A stretch of 64,000 nucleotides of DNA from Lelliottia nimipressuralis (GTDB taxonomy: Bacteria > Pseudomonadota > Gammaproteobacteria > Enterobacterales > Enterobacteriaceae): assembly GCF_004402045.1 (NCBI RefSeq), contig NZ_SOMG01000021.1:306258-370257 (forward strand), written 5' to 3'. Under the pieces are notes generated by a model. It saw only the letters and a list, made by a program, of their open reading frames with translations, searched no databases and was not told where the DNA came from. Numbering within the stretch: the first letter of the stretch is position 1; every line of letters starts with the position of its first letter. The translations under genes and the position numbers were made by a program. Shown one piece after another: positions 36,590 to 46,333 of the stretch.

Positions 36590-37879
36590 ATGACCCAGGA
36601 CGATCTCGCCTTCGACAAGCAGCATATCTGGCACCCTTACACCTCCACCACCCGTCCCCTGCCCGTCTATCCGGTGGCTTCGGCCCACGGCTGCGAGCTG
36701 CACCTCGCCGGCGGCGAGCAGCTGGTTGACGGAATGTCCTCCTGGTGGGCGGCCATTCACGGGTACAACCACCCGCGTCTGAATGCGGCGATGAAAGCGC
36801 AAATTGACCAGATGTCGCACGTCATGTTCGGCGGGATCACCCATCAGCCCGCCGTGGACCTCTGCCGCCGTCTGGTGGCGATGACGCCTGACGCGCTGGA
36901 GTGCGTGTTTCTTGCCGACTCCGGCTCCGTGGCCGTAGAAGTGGCGATGAAAATGGCGCTGCAGTACTGGCATGCAAAGGGCAAAACGCGCCAGCGGTTC
37001 CTCACCTTCCGCAATGGCTATCACGGAGATACCTTCGGTGCCATGTCGGTCTGCGATCCGGACAACTCCATGCACAGCCTGTGGAAAGGGTATCTGCCGG
37101 AAAACCTGTTTGCCCCGGCCCCGCAGAGCCGCTTTGACGGCGAGTGGAACGAGATGGACATGGTCGGTTTCGCACGGCTGATGGCGGCGCATCGTCATGA
37201 CATCGCCGCGGTGATCCTTGAGCCGATTGTGCAGGGCGCAGGCGGAATGCGGATGTACCACCCGGAATGGCTGAAGCGTATTCGCAAGATGTGCGACCGC
37301 GAGGGCATTCTGCTGATTGCCGATGAGATCGCGACCGGGTTTGGCCGCACGGGCAAGCTGTTCGCCTGTGAGCATGCGGGTATTACGCCGGATATTCTGT
37401 GCCTGGGCAAAGCGCTCACCGGCGGCACCATAACGCTCTCCGCCACGCTGACAACCCGTCACGTTGCCGATACCATCAGCGACGGCGAAGCGGGCTGTTT
37501 CATGCATGGCCCAACGTTTATGGGCAACCCGCTGGCCTGCGCGGTCGCGAGTGAAAGCCTGGCGATTCTGGCGAGCGGCGAGTGGCAAACGCAGGTTGCG
37601 GCAATTGAAGCGCAGTTGAAAGAGGAACTGACCGCCGCCTCGGGGGCGAATTTCGTGGCGGACGTTCGCGTGCTGGGCGCCATCGGGGTGATTGAAACCA
37701 CCCATCCGGTGAATATGGCGGCGCTGCAGCGCTTCTTCGTGGATCGGGGGGTGTGGGTACGACCTTTCGGCAAGCTTATCTACCTGATGCCGCCGTATAT
37801 CATTACGCCCGTTCAGCTGCGCAAGCTCACCGCCGCGGTTGTCGAAGCCGTTAACAACCCCGCGCATTTCACGATTTAA
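36590..37879 (+). CDS. bioA: Adenosylmethionine-8-amino-7-oxononanoate aminotransferase BioA
   Basis: A 429-residue class III PLP aminotransferase that uses SAM as amino donor to make DAPA. Diagnostic blocks are [39 protein letters not shown], the PLP Asp in [14 protein letters not shown] and the PLP Lys in [12 protein letters not shown] 36590 ([11 protein letters not shown]) gives the E. coli length; the upstream in-frame ATG at 36572 lies inside the BirA operator. Confidence 0.96.
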   Translation: MTQDDLAFDKQHIWHPYTSTTRPLPVYPVASAHGCELHLAGGEQLVDGMSSWWAAIHGYNHPRLNAAMKAQIDQMSHVMFGGITHQPAVDLCRRLVAMTPDALECVFLADSGSVAVEVAMKMALQYWHAKGKTRQRFLTFRNGYHGDTFGAMSVCDPDNSMHSLWKGYLPENLFAPAPQSRFDGEWNEMDMVGFARLMAAHRHDIAAVILEPIVQGAGGMRMYHPEWLKRIRKMCDREGILLIADEIATGFGRTGKLFACEHAGITPDILCLGKALTGGTITLSATLTTRHVADTISDGEAGCFMHGPTFMGNPLACAVASESLAILASGEWQTQVAAIEAQLKEELTAASGANFVADVRVLGAIGVIETTHPVNMAALQRFFVDRGVWVRPFGKLIYLMPPYIITPVQLRKLTAAVVEAVNNPAHFTI

Positions 37880-37927
37880 CCCCATGGGTTACACTTTCTG
37901 TACGCGTGATTAACGAGGGCAAACCGT

Positions 37928-38404
37928 ATGAAAATCATCAGTAAAGATTTGCGCGACGGCGAAAAACTGCCAGAACGCCACGTATTCAACGGCATGGGGT
38001 ATCAGGGAGACAATATCTCCCCCCATCTGGCGTGGGACGATGTTCCGGCTGGCACCAAAAGCTTTGTCGTCACCTGTTACGACCCGGATGCCCCTACCGG
38101 CTCCGGCTGGTGGCACTGGATTGTGGCGAACCTGCCTGCCGATACGCGCGTCCTGCCACAGGGTTCTGGCTCTGACCTGGTTGCCCTGCCTGAAGGCGCC
38201 ATTCAGACGCGCACTGATTTTGGTAAAGCGGGCTACGGCGGCGCAGCGCCGCCAAAAGGGGAAACCCACCGCTATATCTTCACGGTGCACGCGCTGGATG
38301 TGGACAAGATTGAGGTCGATGAAGGCGCAAGCGGCGCGATGGTAGGGTTTAACGTGCATTTCCATACGCTTGGGAGCGCGTCGATTACGGCGATGTACTC
38401 GTAA
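37928..38404 (+). CDS. ybhB: YbhB, PEBP/RKIP-family protein
   Basis: A 158-residue cytoplasmic protein of the phosphatidylethanolamine-binding / Raf-kinase-inhibitor family. The ligand-pocket signature is visible as SFVVTCYDPDAPTGSGWWHWIVANLP, followed by the family blocks near YGGAAPPKGETHRYIFTVHAL. Its bacterial role is not known. It follows bioA after 48 bases on the same strand. In E. coli the lambda attachment site is next; here a REP pair and the hut genes come first. Confidence 0.92.
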   Translation: MKIISKDLRDGEKLPERHVFNGMGYQGDNISPHLAWDDVPAGTKSFVVTCYDPDAPTGSGWWHWIVANLPADTRVLPQGSGSDLVALPEGAIQTRTDFGKAGYGGAAPPKGETHRYIFTVHALDVDKIEVDEGASGAMVGFNVHFHTLGSASITAMYS

Positions 38405-38409
38405 AAAAA

Positions 38410-38482
38410 GCCGGGTGGCGGCTACGCCTTACCCGGCCTACATTTCGGATTCGTAGGCCCGGTAAGCGCAGCGCCACCGGGC
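38410..38482. repeat. BIME: two facing REP elements between ybhB and hutH
   Basis: GCCGGGTGGCGGCTACGCC...CCTAC (38410-38441) faces CGTAGGCCCGGTAAGCGCAGCGCCACCGGGC (38452-38482). The two halves belong to the two REP subtypes seen elsewhere in the window, so this is a mixed pair. Confidence 0.85.
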
Positions 38483-38488
38483 AAAAAA

Positions 38489-40009
38489 TCACAGTATGGA
38501 AGGCAACAACCCCACCAGGCGCCCTTCTTCCAGAAGCTGCATCGCCTTATCAATATCCGGCGCAAAGAAGCGGTCATCATCGTAATGCGATACGTGCTCG
38601 CGCAGCGTCTGACGCGCCTGCTCGAGCAGCGGGCTGGATTTTAGCCCTTCACGCAGATCGATACCCTGACACGCCGCCAGCCATTCTACCGCCAGCACGC
38701 CACGGGTGTTGGAGGCCATCTCCCAGAGGCGACGCCCGGCAGCCGGTGCCATCGAGACATGGTCTTCCTGATTCGCAGAGGTAGGCAGGCTGTCCACGCT
38801 GTGCGGGTGCGACAGGGCTTTGTTCTCGCTTGCCAGCGCCGCCGCGGTCACCTGCGCAATCATAAAGCCCGAGTTGACCCCGCCGTTACGCACCAGGAAC
38901 GGTGGCAGCTGGGACATATGTTTATCCATCATCAGCGCAATGCGACGCTCGGACAACGCACCGATTTCGGCAATCGCCAGCGCGATATTGTCCGCCGCCA
39001 TTGCCACCGGCTCGGCGTGGAAGTTACCGCCGGAGACCACCTCGTTTTCCTCGGCGAACACCAGCGGGTTATCGGATACCGCGTTGGCTTCCACCAGCAG
39101 TACATCTGCCGCCTGGCGCAGCTGGGTCAGACACGCGCCCATCACCTGCGGCTGGCAGCGCAGTGAATACGGATCCTGCACCTTGTCACAGTTGTGGTGT
39201 GAATCCGCAATTTCACTGCTGTCGGTAAGCACGTGACGGTACATGCTGGCCGCGTCAATCTGCCCGCGCTGGCCGCGCACGTCGTGGATGCGGGCATCGA
39301 ACGGTCGACGCGAGCCCAGCACGGCTTCGGTGGTCAGCGCGCCGCACACTACCGCCGAGGCAAACAGGTCTTCAGCTTCAAACAGGCCGCGCAGCGCGAA
39401 AGCGGTCGACGCCTGCGTGCCGTTGAGCAGCGCCAGCCCCTCTTTCGCCGCCAGCGTAATCGGGTTTAACCCGGCTTTTTTCAGCGCCTCTTTTGCGGGG
39501 AGCCATTCGCCCTGCCAGCGCGCTTTACCTTCACCCAGCAGCAGCAGCGACATGTGCGCCAGCGGGGCCAGATCCCCGGAAGCGCCGACGGAACCTTTCG
39601 CCGGGATCCACGGATAGACCTGCGCATTGACCAGCGCCATCAGCGCCTGGATGACGCTCAGGCGAATGCCGGAGAAGCCGCGCGCCAGACTGTTGATTTT
39701 GAGTACCATCATCAGACGGACAATCTCATCATCCAGCGGCTGGCCGACGCCCGCCGCGTGTGACAGCACCAGCGAACGCTGTAAATTTTCCAGATCGTGC
39801 GTCGCGATGCGGGTCTGCGCCAGCAGTCCAAAGCCGGTGTTAATCCCGTAGGCCGTGCGCCCTTCGGCAACGATGGCTTCGACGCAGGCGACGCTGTCGT
39901 TAATGGCGGCGTGGGCGCTTTCATCCAGCGAAAGGGTGACCGGTTTACGCCAGACGTTACGCAGCTGTTTGAGCGTCAGTGAGCCGGGAGTAAGTGTTAA
40001 CGCGTTCAT
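38489..40009 (-). CDS. hutH: Histidine ammonia-lyase HutH
   Basis: A 506-residue enzyme that removes ammonia from histidine to give urocanate. The Ala-Ser-Gly triad that forms the MIO prosthetic group is at residues 143-145 ([15 protein letters not shown]). Other family blocks: [47 protein letters not shown] and NQEDHVSM. Its ATG overlaps the hutU stop by one base (TAATG). With hutU it forms one of two hut operons; HutC represses both. Confidence 0.96.
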   Translation of the reverse strand: MNALTLTPGSLTLKQLRNVWRKPVTLSLDESAHAAINDSVACVEAIVAEGRTAYGINTGFGLLAQTRIATHDLENLQRSLVLSHAAGVGQPLDDEIVRLMMVLKINSLARGFSGIRLSVIQALMALVNAQVYPWIPAKGSVGASGDLAPLAHMSLLLLGEGKARWQGEWLPAKEALKKAGLNPITLAAKEGLALLNGTQASTAFALRGLFEAEDLFASAVVCGALTTEAVLGSRRPFDARIHDVRGQRGQIDAASMYRHVLTDSSEIADSHHNCDKVQDPYSLRCQPQVMGACLTQLRQAADVLLVEANAVSDNPLVFAEENEVVSGGNFHAEPVAMAADNIALAIAEIGALSERRIALMMDKHMSQLPPFLVRNGGVNSGFMIAQVTAAALASENKALSHPHSVDSLPTSANQEDHVSMAPAAGRRLWEMASNTRGVLAVEWLAACQGIDLREGLKSSPLLEQARQTLREHVSHYDDDRFFAPDIDKAMQLLEEGRLVGLLPSIL

Positions 40010-41694
40010 TAATGCTTTCCTTGTGTGGCAGGGATCATCGGCAGGTTAAGGCCCTGCTCTTTGGCACAGTCAATCGCAATCTCATAGCCCGCATCCGCAT
40101 GACGCATCACGCCGGTTGCCGGGTCGTTGTGCAGTACGCGAGCGATACGCGCGGCGGCTTCATCCGTTCCGTCACAGACAATAACCATCCCGGAATGCTG
40201 GGAGAAGCCCATTCCTACGCCGCCACCGTGGTGCAGCGATACCCAGGTCGCGCCGCTGGCGGTATTCAACAGGGCGTTCAGCAATGGCCAGTCGGAGACC
40301 GCATCGGAGCCGTCGCGCATGGCTTCCGTTTCGCGGTTCGGGCTGGCGACGGAGCCGGAGTCCAGATGGTCGCGGCCGATAACAATCGGCGCGGAGACTT
40401 CGCCGCTGCGTACCATTTCGTTAAAAGCCAGACCCAGCTTTTGCCGCCACTCCAGCCCTACCCAGCAGATACGCGCCGGTAAGCCCTGGAAATTAATGCG
40501 CTCGCGGGCCATGTCCAGCCAGTGGTGCAGGTGCTCGTCATCCGCGACGATCTCCTTCACTTTGGCATCGGTCTTGTAGATATCTTCCGGATCGCCGGAC
40601 AGGGCAACCCAGCGGAACGGACCGATGCCGCGGCAGAACAGCGGGCGGATATAGGCCGGGACGAACCCCGGGAAGTCGAAGGCGTTACTCACGCCCATCT
40701 CTTTCGCCATCTGACGGATGTTGTTGCCATAATCAAAGGTCGGAATGCCCATCCGGCTAAAGGCGAGCATGGCGGAGACGTGTTCTGCCATGGAACGTTT
40801 AGCGGCAAGCACCGTGCCTTCCGGGTCGGTTTCCGCTTTTTGCTGATAGGCTTCCCACGTCCAGCCTTTCGGCAGGTAACCGTGGAGCGGGTCGTGCGCG
40901 CTGGTCTGGTCGGTCACTAAATCAGGACGCACGCCGCGAGCAACCAGCTCAGGAAGAACATCAGCCGCGTTGCCGCACAGGGCAATCGAGACCGCTTTCC
41001 CTTCGGCGGTGTATTTTTTGATACGCGCCAGCGCATCATCCAGGCTGGTCGCCTGCTCGTCGACGTAACGGGTACGCAGGCGGAAATCAATACGGCTCTG
41101 CTGGCACTCAATGTTCAGCGAGCAGGCTCCGGCCAGTGTCGCGGCCAGCGGCTGCGCACCGCCCATGCCGCCGAGACCCGCAGTCAGCACCCAGCGGCCT
41201 TTCAGCGAACCGTTATAGTGCTGGCGGCCGGCTTCCACGAAGGTCTCATAGGTGCCCTGCACAATCCCCTGGCTGCCGATGTAGATCCAGCTACCTGCGG
41301 TCATCTGGCCATACATCGCCAGCCCTTTGGCGTCGAGTTCGTTGAAATGTTCCCAGGTGGCCCAGTGCGGCACGAGATTAGAGTTAGCAATCAGCACGCG
41401 CGGCGCGTTCTTGTGCGTTTTAAACACGCCCACCGGCTTGCCGGACTGCACCAGCAGGGTTTCGTCGTGTTCGAGTTCGGTCAGGGATTTTACAATTGCG
41501 TCATAGCATTCCCAGTTGCGCGCGGCGCGGCCTATGCCGCCGTAGACCACCAGCTCGTGGGGGTTTTCCGCCACCTCAGGATCAAGGTTGTTCATCAACA
41601 TGCGCAGCGGTGCTTCGGTGAGCCAGCTTTTGGCGGTAAGTGTGGTGCCGCGCGCGGCGCGGACATCCTGCTGGCGGTATTTACCTGACGACAT
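40009..41694 (-). CDS. hutU: Urocanate hydratase HutU
   Basis: A 561-residue NAD+-dependent enzyme that converts urocanate to imidazolonepropionate. The NAD/active-site region [13 protein letters not shown] is visible, as is the conserved [10 protein letters not shown] and the C-terminal [28 protein letters not shown] 41694 ([16 protein letters not shown]) is used; the extension to 41772 covers the promoter and operator. First gene of hutUH. Confidence 0.96.
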   Translation of the reverse strand: MSSGKYRQQDVRAARGTTLTAKSWLTEAPLRMLMNNLDPEVAENPHELVVYGGIGRAARNWECYDAIVKSLTELEHDETLLVQSGKPVGVFKTHKNAPRVLIANSNLVPHWATWEHFNELDAKGLAMYGQMTAGSWIYIGSQGIVQGTYETFVEAGRQHYNGSLKGRWVLTAGLGGMGGAQPLAATLAGACSLNIECQQSRIDFRLRTRYVDEQATSLDDALARIKKYTAEGKAVSIALCGNAADVLPELVARGVRPDLVTDQTSAHDPLHGYLPKGWTWEAYQQKAETDPEGTVLAAKRSMAEHVSAMLAFSRMGIPTFDYGNNIRQMAKEMGVSNAFDFPGFVPAYIRPLFCRGIGPFRWVALSGDPEDIYKTDAKVKEIVADDEHLHHWLDMARERINFQGLPARICWVGLEWRQKLGLAFNEMVRSGEVSAPIVIGRDHLDSGSVASPNRETEAMRDGSDAVSDWPLLNALLNTASGATWVSLHHGGGVGMGFSQHSGMVIVCDGTDEAAARIARVLHNDPATGVMRHADAGYEIAIDCAKEQGLNLPMIPATQGKH

Positions 41695-41734
41695 TGTGTG
41701 CTCCTCATACGGGACAGTGATGCATTTAGATATA

Positions 41735-41748
41735 CTTGTATAGACAAG
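41735..41748. promoter_or_regulatory. HutC operator at the hutUH promoter
   Basis: CTTGTATAGACAAG is a near-perfect inverted repeat 41 bases upstream of the hutU start. The same core, TTGTATAGACA, occurs before hutI at 44756, pointing to one shared regulator, HutC. Confidence 0.85.
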
Positions 41749-41820
41749 CACACACAAGATCAGATTTAACAAAAAAGATACAATTTTGTTATATTGCGTT
41801 AGCTATCACGCTTTTAAAAC

Positions 41821-42558
41821 TTATGACATAAAGTGGCCCTGCAGCCGGTAGCGATTACCCGGGAAAAGCAGCCGGGCATGCGACACAATGTGCGACGAGG
41901 ACCAGGTTCGACGGCGGATCAACAGGCACGGATCGTGCTCTTTAATGCGCAGCCGTTCACACTCCTGCGGCGTGGCGCGCACCGCTTCCACAATGTGCTC
42001 CCCTTCCGTCAGCGGTGCGACAAGCGAGAGATACGCGTGCGGCGTGGTTTGGGTGTAATCCTGGTCCAGATAGTCCGGTATCCGTTCAGCGTTAACGCAG
42101 CGATCTTCAATTTGCACCGGAATGTCGTTTTCGAAATGCACCATCACGGAGTGGAAGATACGGCTTCCCTCCTTGACGTTAAGCTCTGTGGCCTGCTCGG
42201 CGCTGGCCTGGGTTTCCTCAAGCACCAGCACTTCACAGCGGTGCTGATGATTACGTGCGGCAATCTCGTCCGCAATACTGCGGATTTCAAACAGAGCGGA
42301 TTGCCCTTTCGGTTCCGCCACAAACGTTCCGACGCCCTGCAGACGCACCAGAAGACCTTCGTCGGTTAGTTCGCGCAGCGCCCGGTTGACGGTCATTCGG
42401 CTAAAACCAAACTGCGCCACCAGTTCGGCCTCCGACGGAATACGATCGTGCGGCCGCCAGACGCCGGTGGCGATTTTTTCGCTTATCGCCTGCTTCACCT
42501 TCTCGTAGAAAGGCGCGGGAGGGCTCGACTGCGGCAACGGTGAGCGTGAAAACATCAT
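41821..42558 (-). CDS. hutC: Histidine utilisation repressor HutC (GntR family)
   Basis: A 245-residue GntR/HutC repressor that releases hut promoters when urocanate is bound. The winged helix is clear (PSEAELVAQFGFSRMTVNRALRELTDEGLLVRLQGVGTFVA), followed by a UTRA ligand domain ending RRRTWSSSHIVSHARLLFPGNRYRLQGHF. Two adjacent ATGs (42558 and 42555) are possible; AGGAG lies two and five bases upstream, so the second may be the one used. Last gene of hutIGC. Confidence 0.94.
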   Translation of the reverse strand: MMFSRSPLPQSSPPAPFYEKVKQAISEKIATGVWRPHDRIPSEAELVAQFGFSRMTVNRALRELTDEGLLVRLQGVGTFVAEPKGQSALFEIRSIADEIAARNHQHRCEVLVLEETQASAEQATELNVKEGSRIFHSVMVHFENDIPVQIEDRCVNAERIPDYLDQDYTQTTPHAYLSLVAPLTEGEHIVEAVRATPQECERLRIKEHDPCLLIRRRTWSSSHIVSHARLLFPGNRYRLQGHFMS

Positions 42559-42574
42559 GACTCCTTAAAGGGTG

Positions 42575-43513
42575 TTATGCCCACCAGTGAGCAATTTGCC
42601 AGGCCAGACGGGCGGCAAGCTTTGCGCCCTGTCCGTCCCGATCGTACTGCGGGTTAAACTCTACCAGATCGGCGGCCTGTAGCTTACCGCTACGACAGAT
42701 ATGTTCGATGATGGGCAAGAGATCCAGGGCCGGTATGCCTAACGCTGCCGGTGCGGAAACGGCGGGCATTTCGCTGGCGGGCAGGACGTCCAGATCGATC
42801 GTCAGGTAGATGCGATCGGCCTGCGCCAGCACCTTTTCCAGCGCAGATAACGCATCGCGCCTGAAATGGAGATCTTCCACCAGCGTGACGTTCAGGCGTT
42901 CGGCCTCATCCCATAATGCCTGGGTGTTCGCCGCCCGGCTCACGCCAAAGCAGGCGTAGCGAAATTCCCGCCCGCCTGCTTCACAGTAGTTTGCCAGCTG
43001 GCGAAACGGCGTGCCGGACGTCGCGCGGTCGGCCCTGCGCAGGTCAAGGTGTGCATCCAGGTTAATCACCGCCACGCGCTCGTCAGGGAAGGCATCCAGA
43101 ATCCCCCGGCCGTGCGCCCAGGCGGTTTCATGCCCGCCGCCAAAGACCAGCGTGCGCATGCCGGACTGCTGACAGGCTGTGACGGCATCGCTTAACGCCT
43201 GCTGCGCCGCTTCCAGCTCATCACCTTCAACGTACACCGAGCCCATATCCGCCAGCCGATCATGTCCCTGATGGCTGGCCATATTCGCCAGCGCTTTTCG
43301 CAGCATATCCGGTGCCTGCACGGCGCCGGGCCTGCCCTGATTGCGTTTGACCCCTTCATCACACTCAAAGCCTATCAGCGCGATGCCGGATGGCAGGGGA
43401 GTAAACTGCGCCTGCTGTTGTATCGTCTGAAAAATACGCTTTGCATTGTTGGCCTCGGCGCTGTCGTCTCGCCCCTGCCAGACCGTTTCTGCAACGGGCC
43501 GCCATAGCTTCAT
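42575..43513 (-). CDS. hutG: Formimidoylglutamase HutG
   Basis: A 312-residue ureohydrolase-fold enzyme that splits formiminoglutamate to glutamate and formamide. The binuclear manganese ligands are visible in [23 protein letters not shown] and [11 protein letters not shown]. It overlaps hutI by four bases (ATGA) and is 16 bases before hutC. It gives the ammonia-sparing (four-step) version of the Hut pathway found in Klebsiella and Salmonella. Confidence 0.95.
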   Translation of the reverse strand: MKLWRPVAETVWQGRDDSAEANNAKRIFQTIQQQAQFTPLPSGIALIGFECDEGVKRNQGRPGAVQAPDMLRKALANMASHQGHDRLADMGSVYVEGDELEAAQQALSDAVTACQQSGMRTLVFGGGHETAWAHGRGILDAFPDERVAVINLDAHLDLRRADRATSGTPFRQLANYCEAGGREFRYACFGVSRAANTQALWDEAERLNVTLVEDLHFRRDALSALEKVLAQADRIYLTIDLDVLPASEMPAVSAPAALGIPALDLLPIIEHICRSGKLQAADLVEFNPQYDRDGQGAKLAARLAWQIAHWWA

Positions 43514-44733
43514 ACTGCCTCCCCACGGAAAATACGTTGATACAGCGGATTTCGTCCCGGTTCGTAGACCATCTCTACCGGATGGTGTGCATCCCAGACG
43601 ATGAAATCAGCAACAAACCCTGCCCGCAGCTGCCCGTGGGTTGCGCCACGGCCCAGCGCCTGCGCGGCATGCCGCGTGACGCCAGCCCAGGCTTCTTCAG
43701 GCGTCAGGCCAAACTGGACGCAGGCCATATTCATCGCCAGGTGCAGGCTCGCAAACGGGCTGGTGCCCGGGTTATAGTCGGTGGCAACGGCCATCGGCAC
43801 GCCCTGTTTTCTGAGCAGTTCAACTGGCGGACGCTGGCGCTCCTGAAGAAAATAGAACGCGCCGGGTAGCAGTACCGCCACCGTACCGCTTTGCGCCATC
43901 GCCTGAACGCCTGCATCATCAAGATATTCGATATGATCGGCCGACAGCCCGTGATATCGGCTGACCAGCGCCGCTCCGCCCAGATTCGAAAGCTGCTCCA
44001 CATGACCTTTTACCGGAATGCCGAGCGCAGTCGCCGCCTGGAAAAGGCGCTCGGTTTGCGACGGCGTAAAGCCGACGTTTTCACAAAACACGTCCACCGC
44101 TTCAAACAACTCTTTTTGCCACAGTGCGGGCATGATCTGCTCGCAGACCAGCGTGAGGTACGCATCCGGATCCTGTCTGTATTCCGCCGGCACCGCGTGC
44201 GCAGCCAGCAGCGTTGGGCTGATATCGATCGGGTTATTGAGGCTCAGCTGGCGTGCGACCTGCAGCATCTTCTCTTCGGCGTCGGCGTTAAGCCCGTATC
44301 CGGACTTGATCTCAACCGTAGTGACGCCTTCATTCATCAGCCGCTGCAACCGCTGCTGCGCCAGTTTAAGCAGGGTTTCGGGGGTGCTGCTGCGCGTCGC
44401 CGTCACGGTAGCGTTAATCCCGCCCCCCTGTGCGCTGATGGTTTGATAAGAGACGCCGTTCAGACGCTGCTCCCACTCCGCCGCGCGATCGCCGCCGAAC
44501 ACCAGGTGGGTATGGCAGTCAATCAGGCCCGGCGTCACCAGACGCCCCTGAAGATCGACGCAGTGACGGTGTCCGCCAGGAATATCAGATTCAGGAATCA
44601 CGGCAACAATGGTGTGGCCGCGCACGACCAGGGCGTGTTGCTCTTTTAGTCCATAAGGCGCATGGACATCCGGAGCCATCGTCGCCAGTCGCGCATTTCG
44701 CCATATTACATCGTCGGGATGAAGCTGCTGCAT
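43510..44733 (-). CDS. hutI: Imidazolonepropionase HutI
   Basis: A 407-residue amidohydrolase that opens imidazolonepropionate to formiminoglutamate. Metal-binding motifs: [45 protein letters not shown] and [15 protein letters not shown] 44733 ([13 protein letters not shown]) is chosen because GTGGAA lies just upstream; the track extension begins at a GTG four codons earlier. First gene of hutIGC, with a HutC-like site 23 bases upstream. Confidence 0.95.
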   Translation of the reverse strand: MQQLHPDDVIWRNARLATMAPDVHAPYGLKEQHALVVRGHTIVAVIPESDIPGGHRHCVDLQGRLVTPGLIDCHTHLVFGGDRAAEWEQRLNGVSYQTISAQGGGINATVTATRSSTPETLLKLAQQRLQRLMNEGVTTVEIKSGYGLNADAEEKMLQVARQLSLNNPIDISPTLLAAHAVPAEYRQDPDAYLTLVCEQIMPALWQKELFEAVDVFCENVGFTPSQTERLFQAATALGIPVKGHVEQLSNLGGAALVSRYHGLSADHIEYLDDAGVQAMAQSGTVAVLLPGAFYFLQERQRPPVELLRKQGVPMAVATDYNPGTSPFASLHLAMNMACVQFGLTPEEAWAGVTRHAAQALGRGATHGQLRAGFVADFIVWDAHHPVEMVYEPGRNPLYQRIFRGEAV

Positions 44734-44755
44734 GGGGCATTCCACTTGTCATGGG

Positions 44756-44766
44756 TTGTATAGACA
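44756..44766. promoter_or_regulatory. HutC operator at the hutIGC promoter
   Basis: TTGTATAGACA is identical to the core of the hutUH operator, but the outer bases are less symmetrical (G and TT), which suggests weaker binding. It lies 23 bases before the hutI start. Confidence 0.72.
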
Positions 44767-44890
44767 TTTATTTTCATCTGCTGTCTGCTGTCAACCGACT
44801 TTGTGGAAATTGTTATTTATTTGTGATCACTTACCTGCCGCTCCAGGGCTAAAAATGCAACTTTTACCCTTTTTATCTTCCCGTTTCGCT

Positions 44891-44914
44891 CAACTTAGTA
44901 TAAAAAAGCAGGCT
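44891..44914. other. Lambda attB-like attachment site core
   Basis: TTAGTATAAAAAAGC (44895-44909) is the exact reverse complement of the 15-bp lambda attB core GCTTTTTTATACTAA. The flank AGGCT also agrees; the other side reads CAAC in place of CAAG, one mismatch. In E. coli attB also lies next to ybhC. No prophage is present, so the site is empty. Confidence 0.85.
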
Positions 44915-44959
44915 ATTTCGTCTATCCCGTTTAAGACTTGCATACCCAGGAGCTCTACC

Positions 44960-46243
44960 TTGAACATTTCCAGGATTTCCCGTCTGGCGTTAGCACTCGC
45001 CTTTGGCGTGACCTTATCCGCATGCAGTTCAACACCACCGGATCAGCGACCTTCTGAGCAGGTTGCACCCGGTACCGCCTCCCGCCCGGTTTTGTCCGCT
45101 GATGAAGCGAAGAATTTCGACCGTGCCCACTACTTCTCGGCGATGGATCCAAACGCTGCGCCGTGGACACCGTCTTCTATTAACCTGCCTAAACAGCCAG
45201 ACTTCGTGGTTGGCCCGGCGGGGGCGCAGGGCGTAACGCATACCTCTATTCAGGCTGCGGTTGATGCTGCCATCACTAAACACAGCGCGTCTCGCCAGTA
45301 CATCGCGATCCTGCCTGGCGAATATGAAGGCACCGTGTATGTTCCGGCGGCACCGGGCAGCATTACGCTGTACGGTCTGGGCGAAAAAGCGATCGACGTG
45401 AAAATTGGCCTGGCGATTGACTCTGAAATCGACAGCAACACCTGGCGTCGTCTGGTGAACCCGGCCGGTAAATATATGCCAGGCAAACCGGCGTGGTATA
45501 TGTTTGATAACTGCCAGAGCAAGCGTTCCGCCACCATTGGCGTGATGTGCTCCGCGGTATTCTGGTCTCAGAATAACGGTCTGCAGCTACAGAACCTGAC
45601 CATTCAGAATACCCTGGGTGACAGCGTTGATGCCGGTAACCATCAGGCGGTAGCGCTGCGTAGCGATGGCGACCAGGTTCAGATTAACAACGTGAACATT
45701 CTCGGCCGTCAGAACACCTTCTTCGTAACCAACAGCGGCGTGCAGAACACCCTGCAGAATAACCGTCTGACCCGTACGCTGGTAACCAATAGCTACGTTG
45801 AAGGTGACGTGGATCTAGTGTCCGGTCGCGGCGCGGTGGTGTTTGATAATACCGATTTCCGCGTGGTGAACTCACGTACCCAACAGGAAGGCTATGTGTT
45901 TGCTCCGGCAACCCAGTCTAACCTGTTCTACGGCTTCCTGGCTGTAAACAGCCGCTTTAACGCTGCCGGTGACGGTGTGGCGCAGCTGGGTCGCTCCCTG
46001 GATGTGGACTCTGCGACCAACGGCCAGGTGGTGATCCGCGACAGCGTGATCAACGAAGGCTTCAACATGGCGAAGCCGTGGGCTGATGCCGCAATCTCTA
46101 AACGTCCGTTCTCCGGCAATACCGGCGCGGTGGATGATAAAGGGAACGTGCAGCGCAACCTGAACGACGCTAACTTCAACCGCATGTGGGAATACAACAA
46201 CCGCGGTCTGGGTAGCAAAGTGGTTGCTGAGCCTAAGCAGTAA
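44960..46243 (+). CDS. ybhC: Outer-membrane lipoprotein YbhC (pectinesterase-family acyl-CoA thioesterase)
   Basis: A 427-residue lipoprotein with the right-handed beta-helix of the pectin methylesterase family. In E. coli it has been described as an outer-membrane acyl-CoA thioesterase rather than a pectinase. The signal peptide and lipobox are MNISRISRLALALAFGVTLSAC with lipidated Cys 22. Beta-helix motifs include GNHQAVALRSDGDQVQINNVNILGRQNTFFV and EGDVDLVSGRGAVVFDN. The start is an unusual TTG at 44960, supported by AGGAG at 44948-44952 and by exact agreement with the E. coli length. The longer frame from 44732 would read through the attB site and has no signal peptide. Confidence 0.93.
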   Translation: MNISRISRLALALAFGVTLSACSSTPPDQRPSEQVAPGTASRPVLSADEAKNFDRAHYFSAMDPNAAPWTPSSINLPKQPDFVVGPAGAQGVTHTSIQAAVDAAITKHSASRQYIAILPGEYEGTVYVPAAPGSITLYGLGEKAIDVKIGLAIDSEIDSNTWRRLVNPAGKYMPGKPAWYMFDNCQSKRSATIGVMCSAVFWSQNNGLQLQNLTIQNTLGDSVDAGNHQAVALRSDGDQVQINNVNILGRQNTFFVTNSGVQNTLQNNRLTRTLVTNSYVEGDVDLVSGRGAVVFDNTDFRVVNSRTQQEGYVFAPATQSNLFYGFLAVNSRFNAAGDGVAQLGRSLDVDSATNGQVVIRDSVINEGFNMAKPWADAAISKRPFSGNTGAVDDKGNVQRNLNDANFNRMWEYNNRGLGSKVVAEPKQ

Positions 46244-46253
46244 TCTGTTTTTT

Positions 46254-46285
46254 GCCGGGTGGCGGCTTCGCCTTACCCGGCCTAC
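46254..46285. repeat. REP element after ybhC
   Basis: GCCGGGTGGCGGCTTCGCC...CCCGGCCTAC is a single REP copy nearly identical to those at 2456 and 38410. It precedes the terminator shared by ybhC and pgl. Confidence 0.82.
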
Positions 46286-46291
46286 AGAGAT

Positions 46292-46326
46292 AAAAAAAAC
46301 CTCGCATTTGCGAGGTTTTTTGTTTT
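46292..46326. terminator. Bidirectional terminator between ybhC and pgl
   Basis: AAAACCTCGC and GCGAGGTTTT form a 10-bp stem with an ATTT loop; T-runs on both strands serve both convergent genes. Confidence 0.85.
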
Positions 46327-46333
46327 AAGCAGC

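Noticed and set aside
36557..37885. A 442-residue open frame on the minus strand covering bioA
   Set aside because: It is the antisense shadow of bioA, with His/Arg-rich composition and no family resemblance; bioA has full conservation.
44891..44914. Prophage remnant at the attB site
   Set aside because: No phage gene, second core copy or integrase lies in the flanking sequence; the site is simply empty.
44732..44959. Coding extension of ybhC upstream to 44732
   Set aside because: It runs through the hutI promoter, the HutC-like site and attB; it would abolish the lipoprotein signal.
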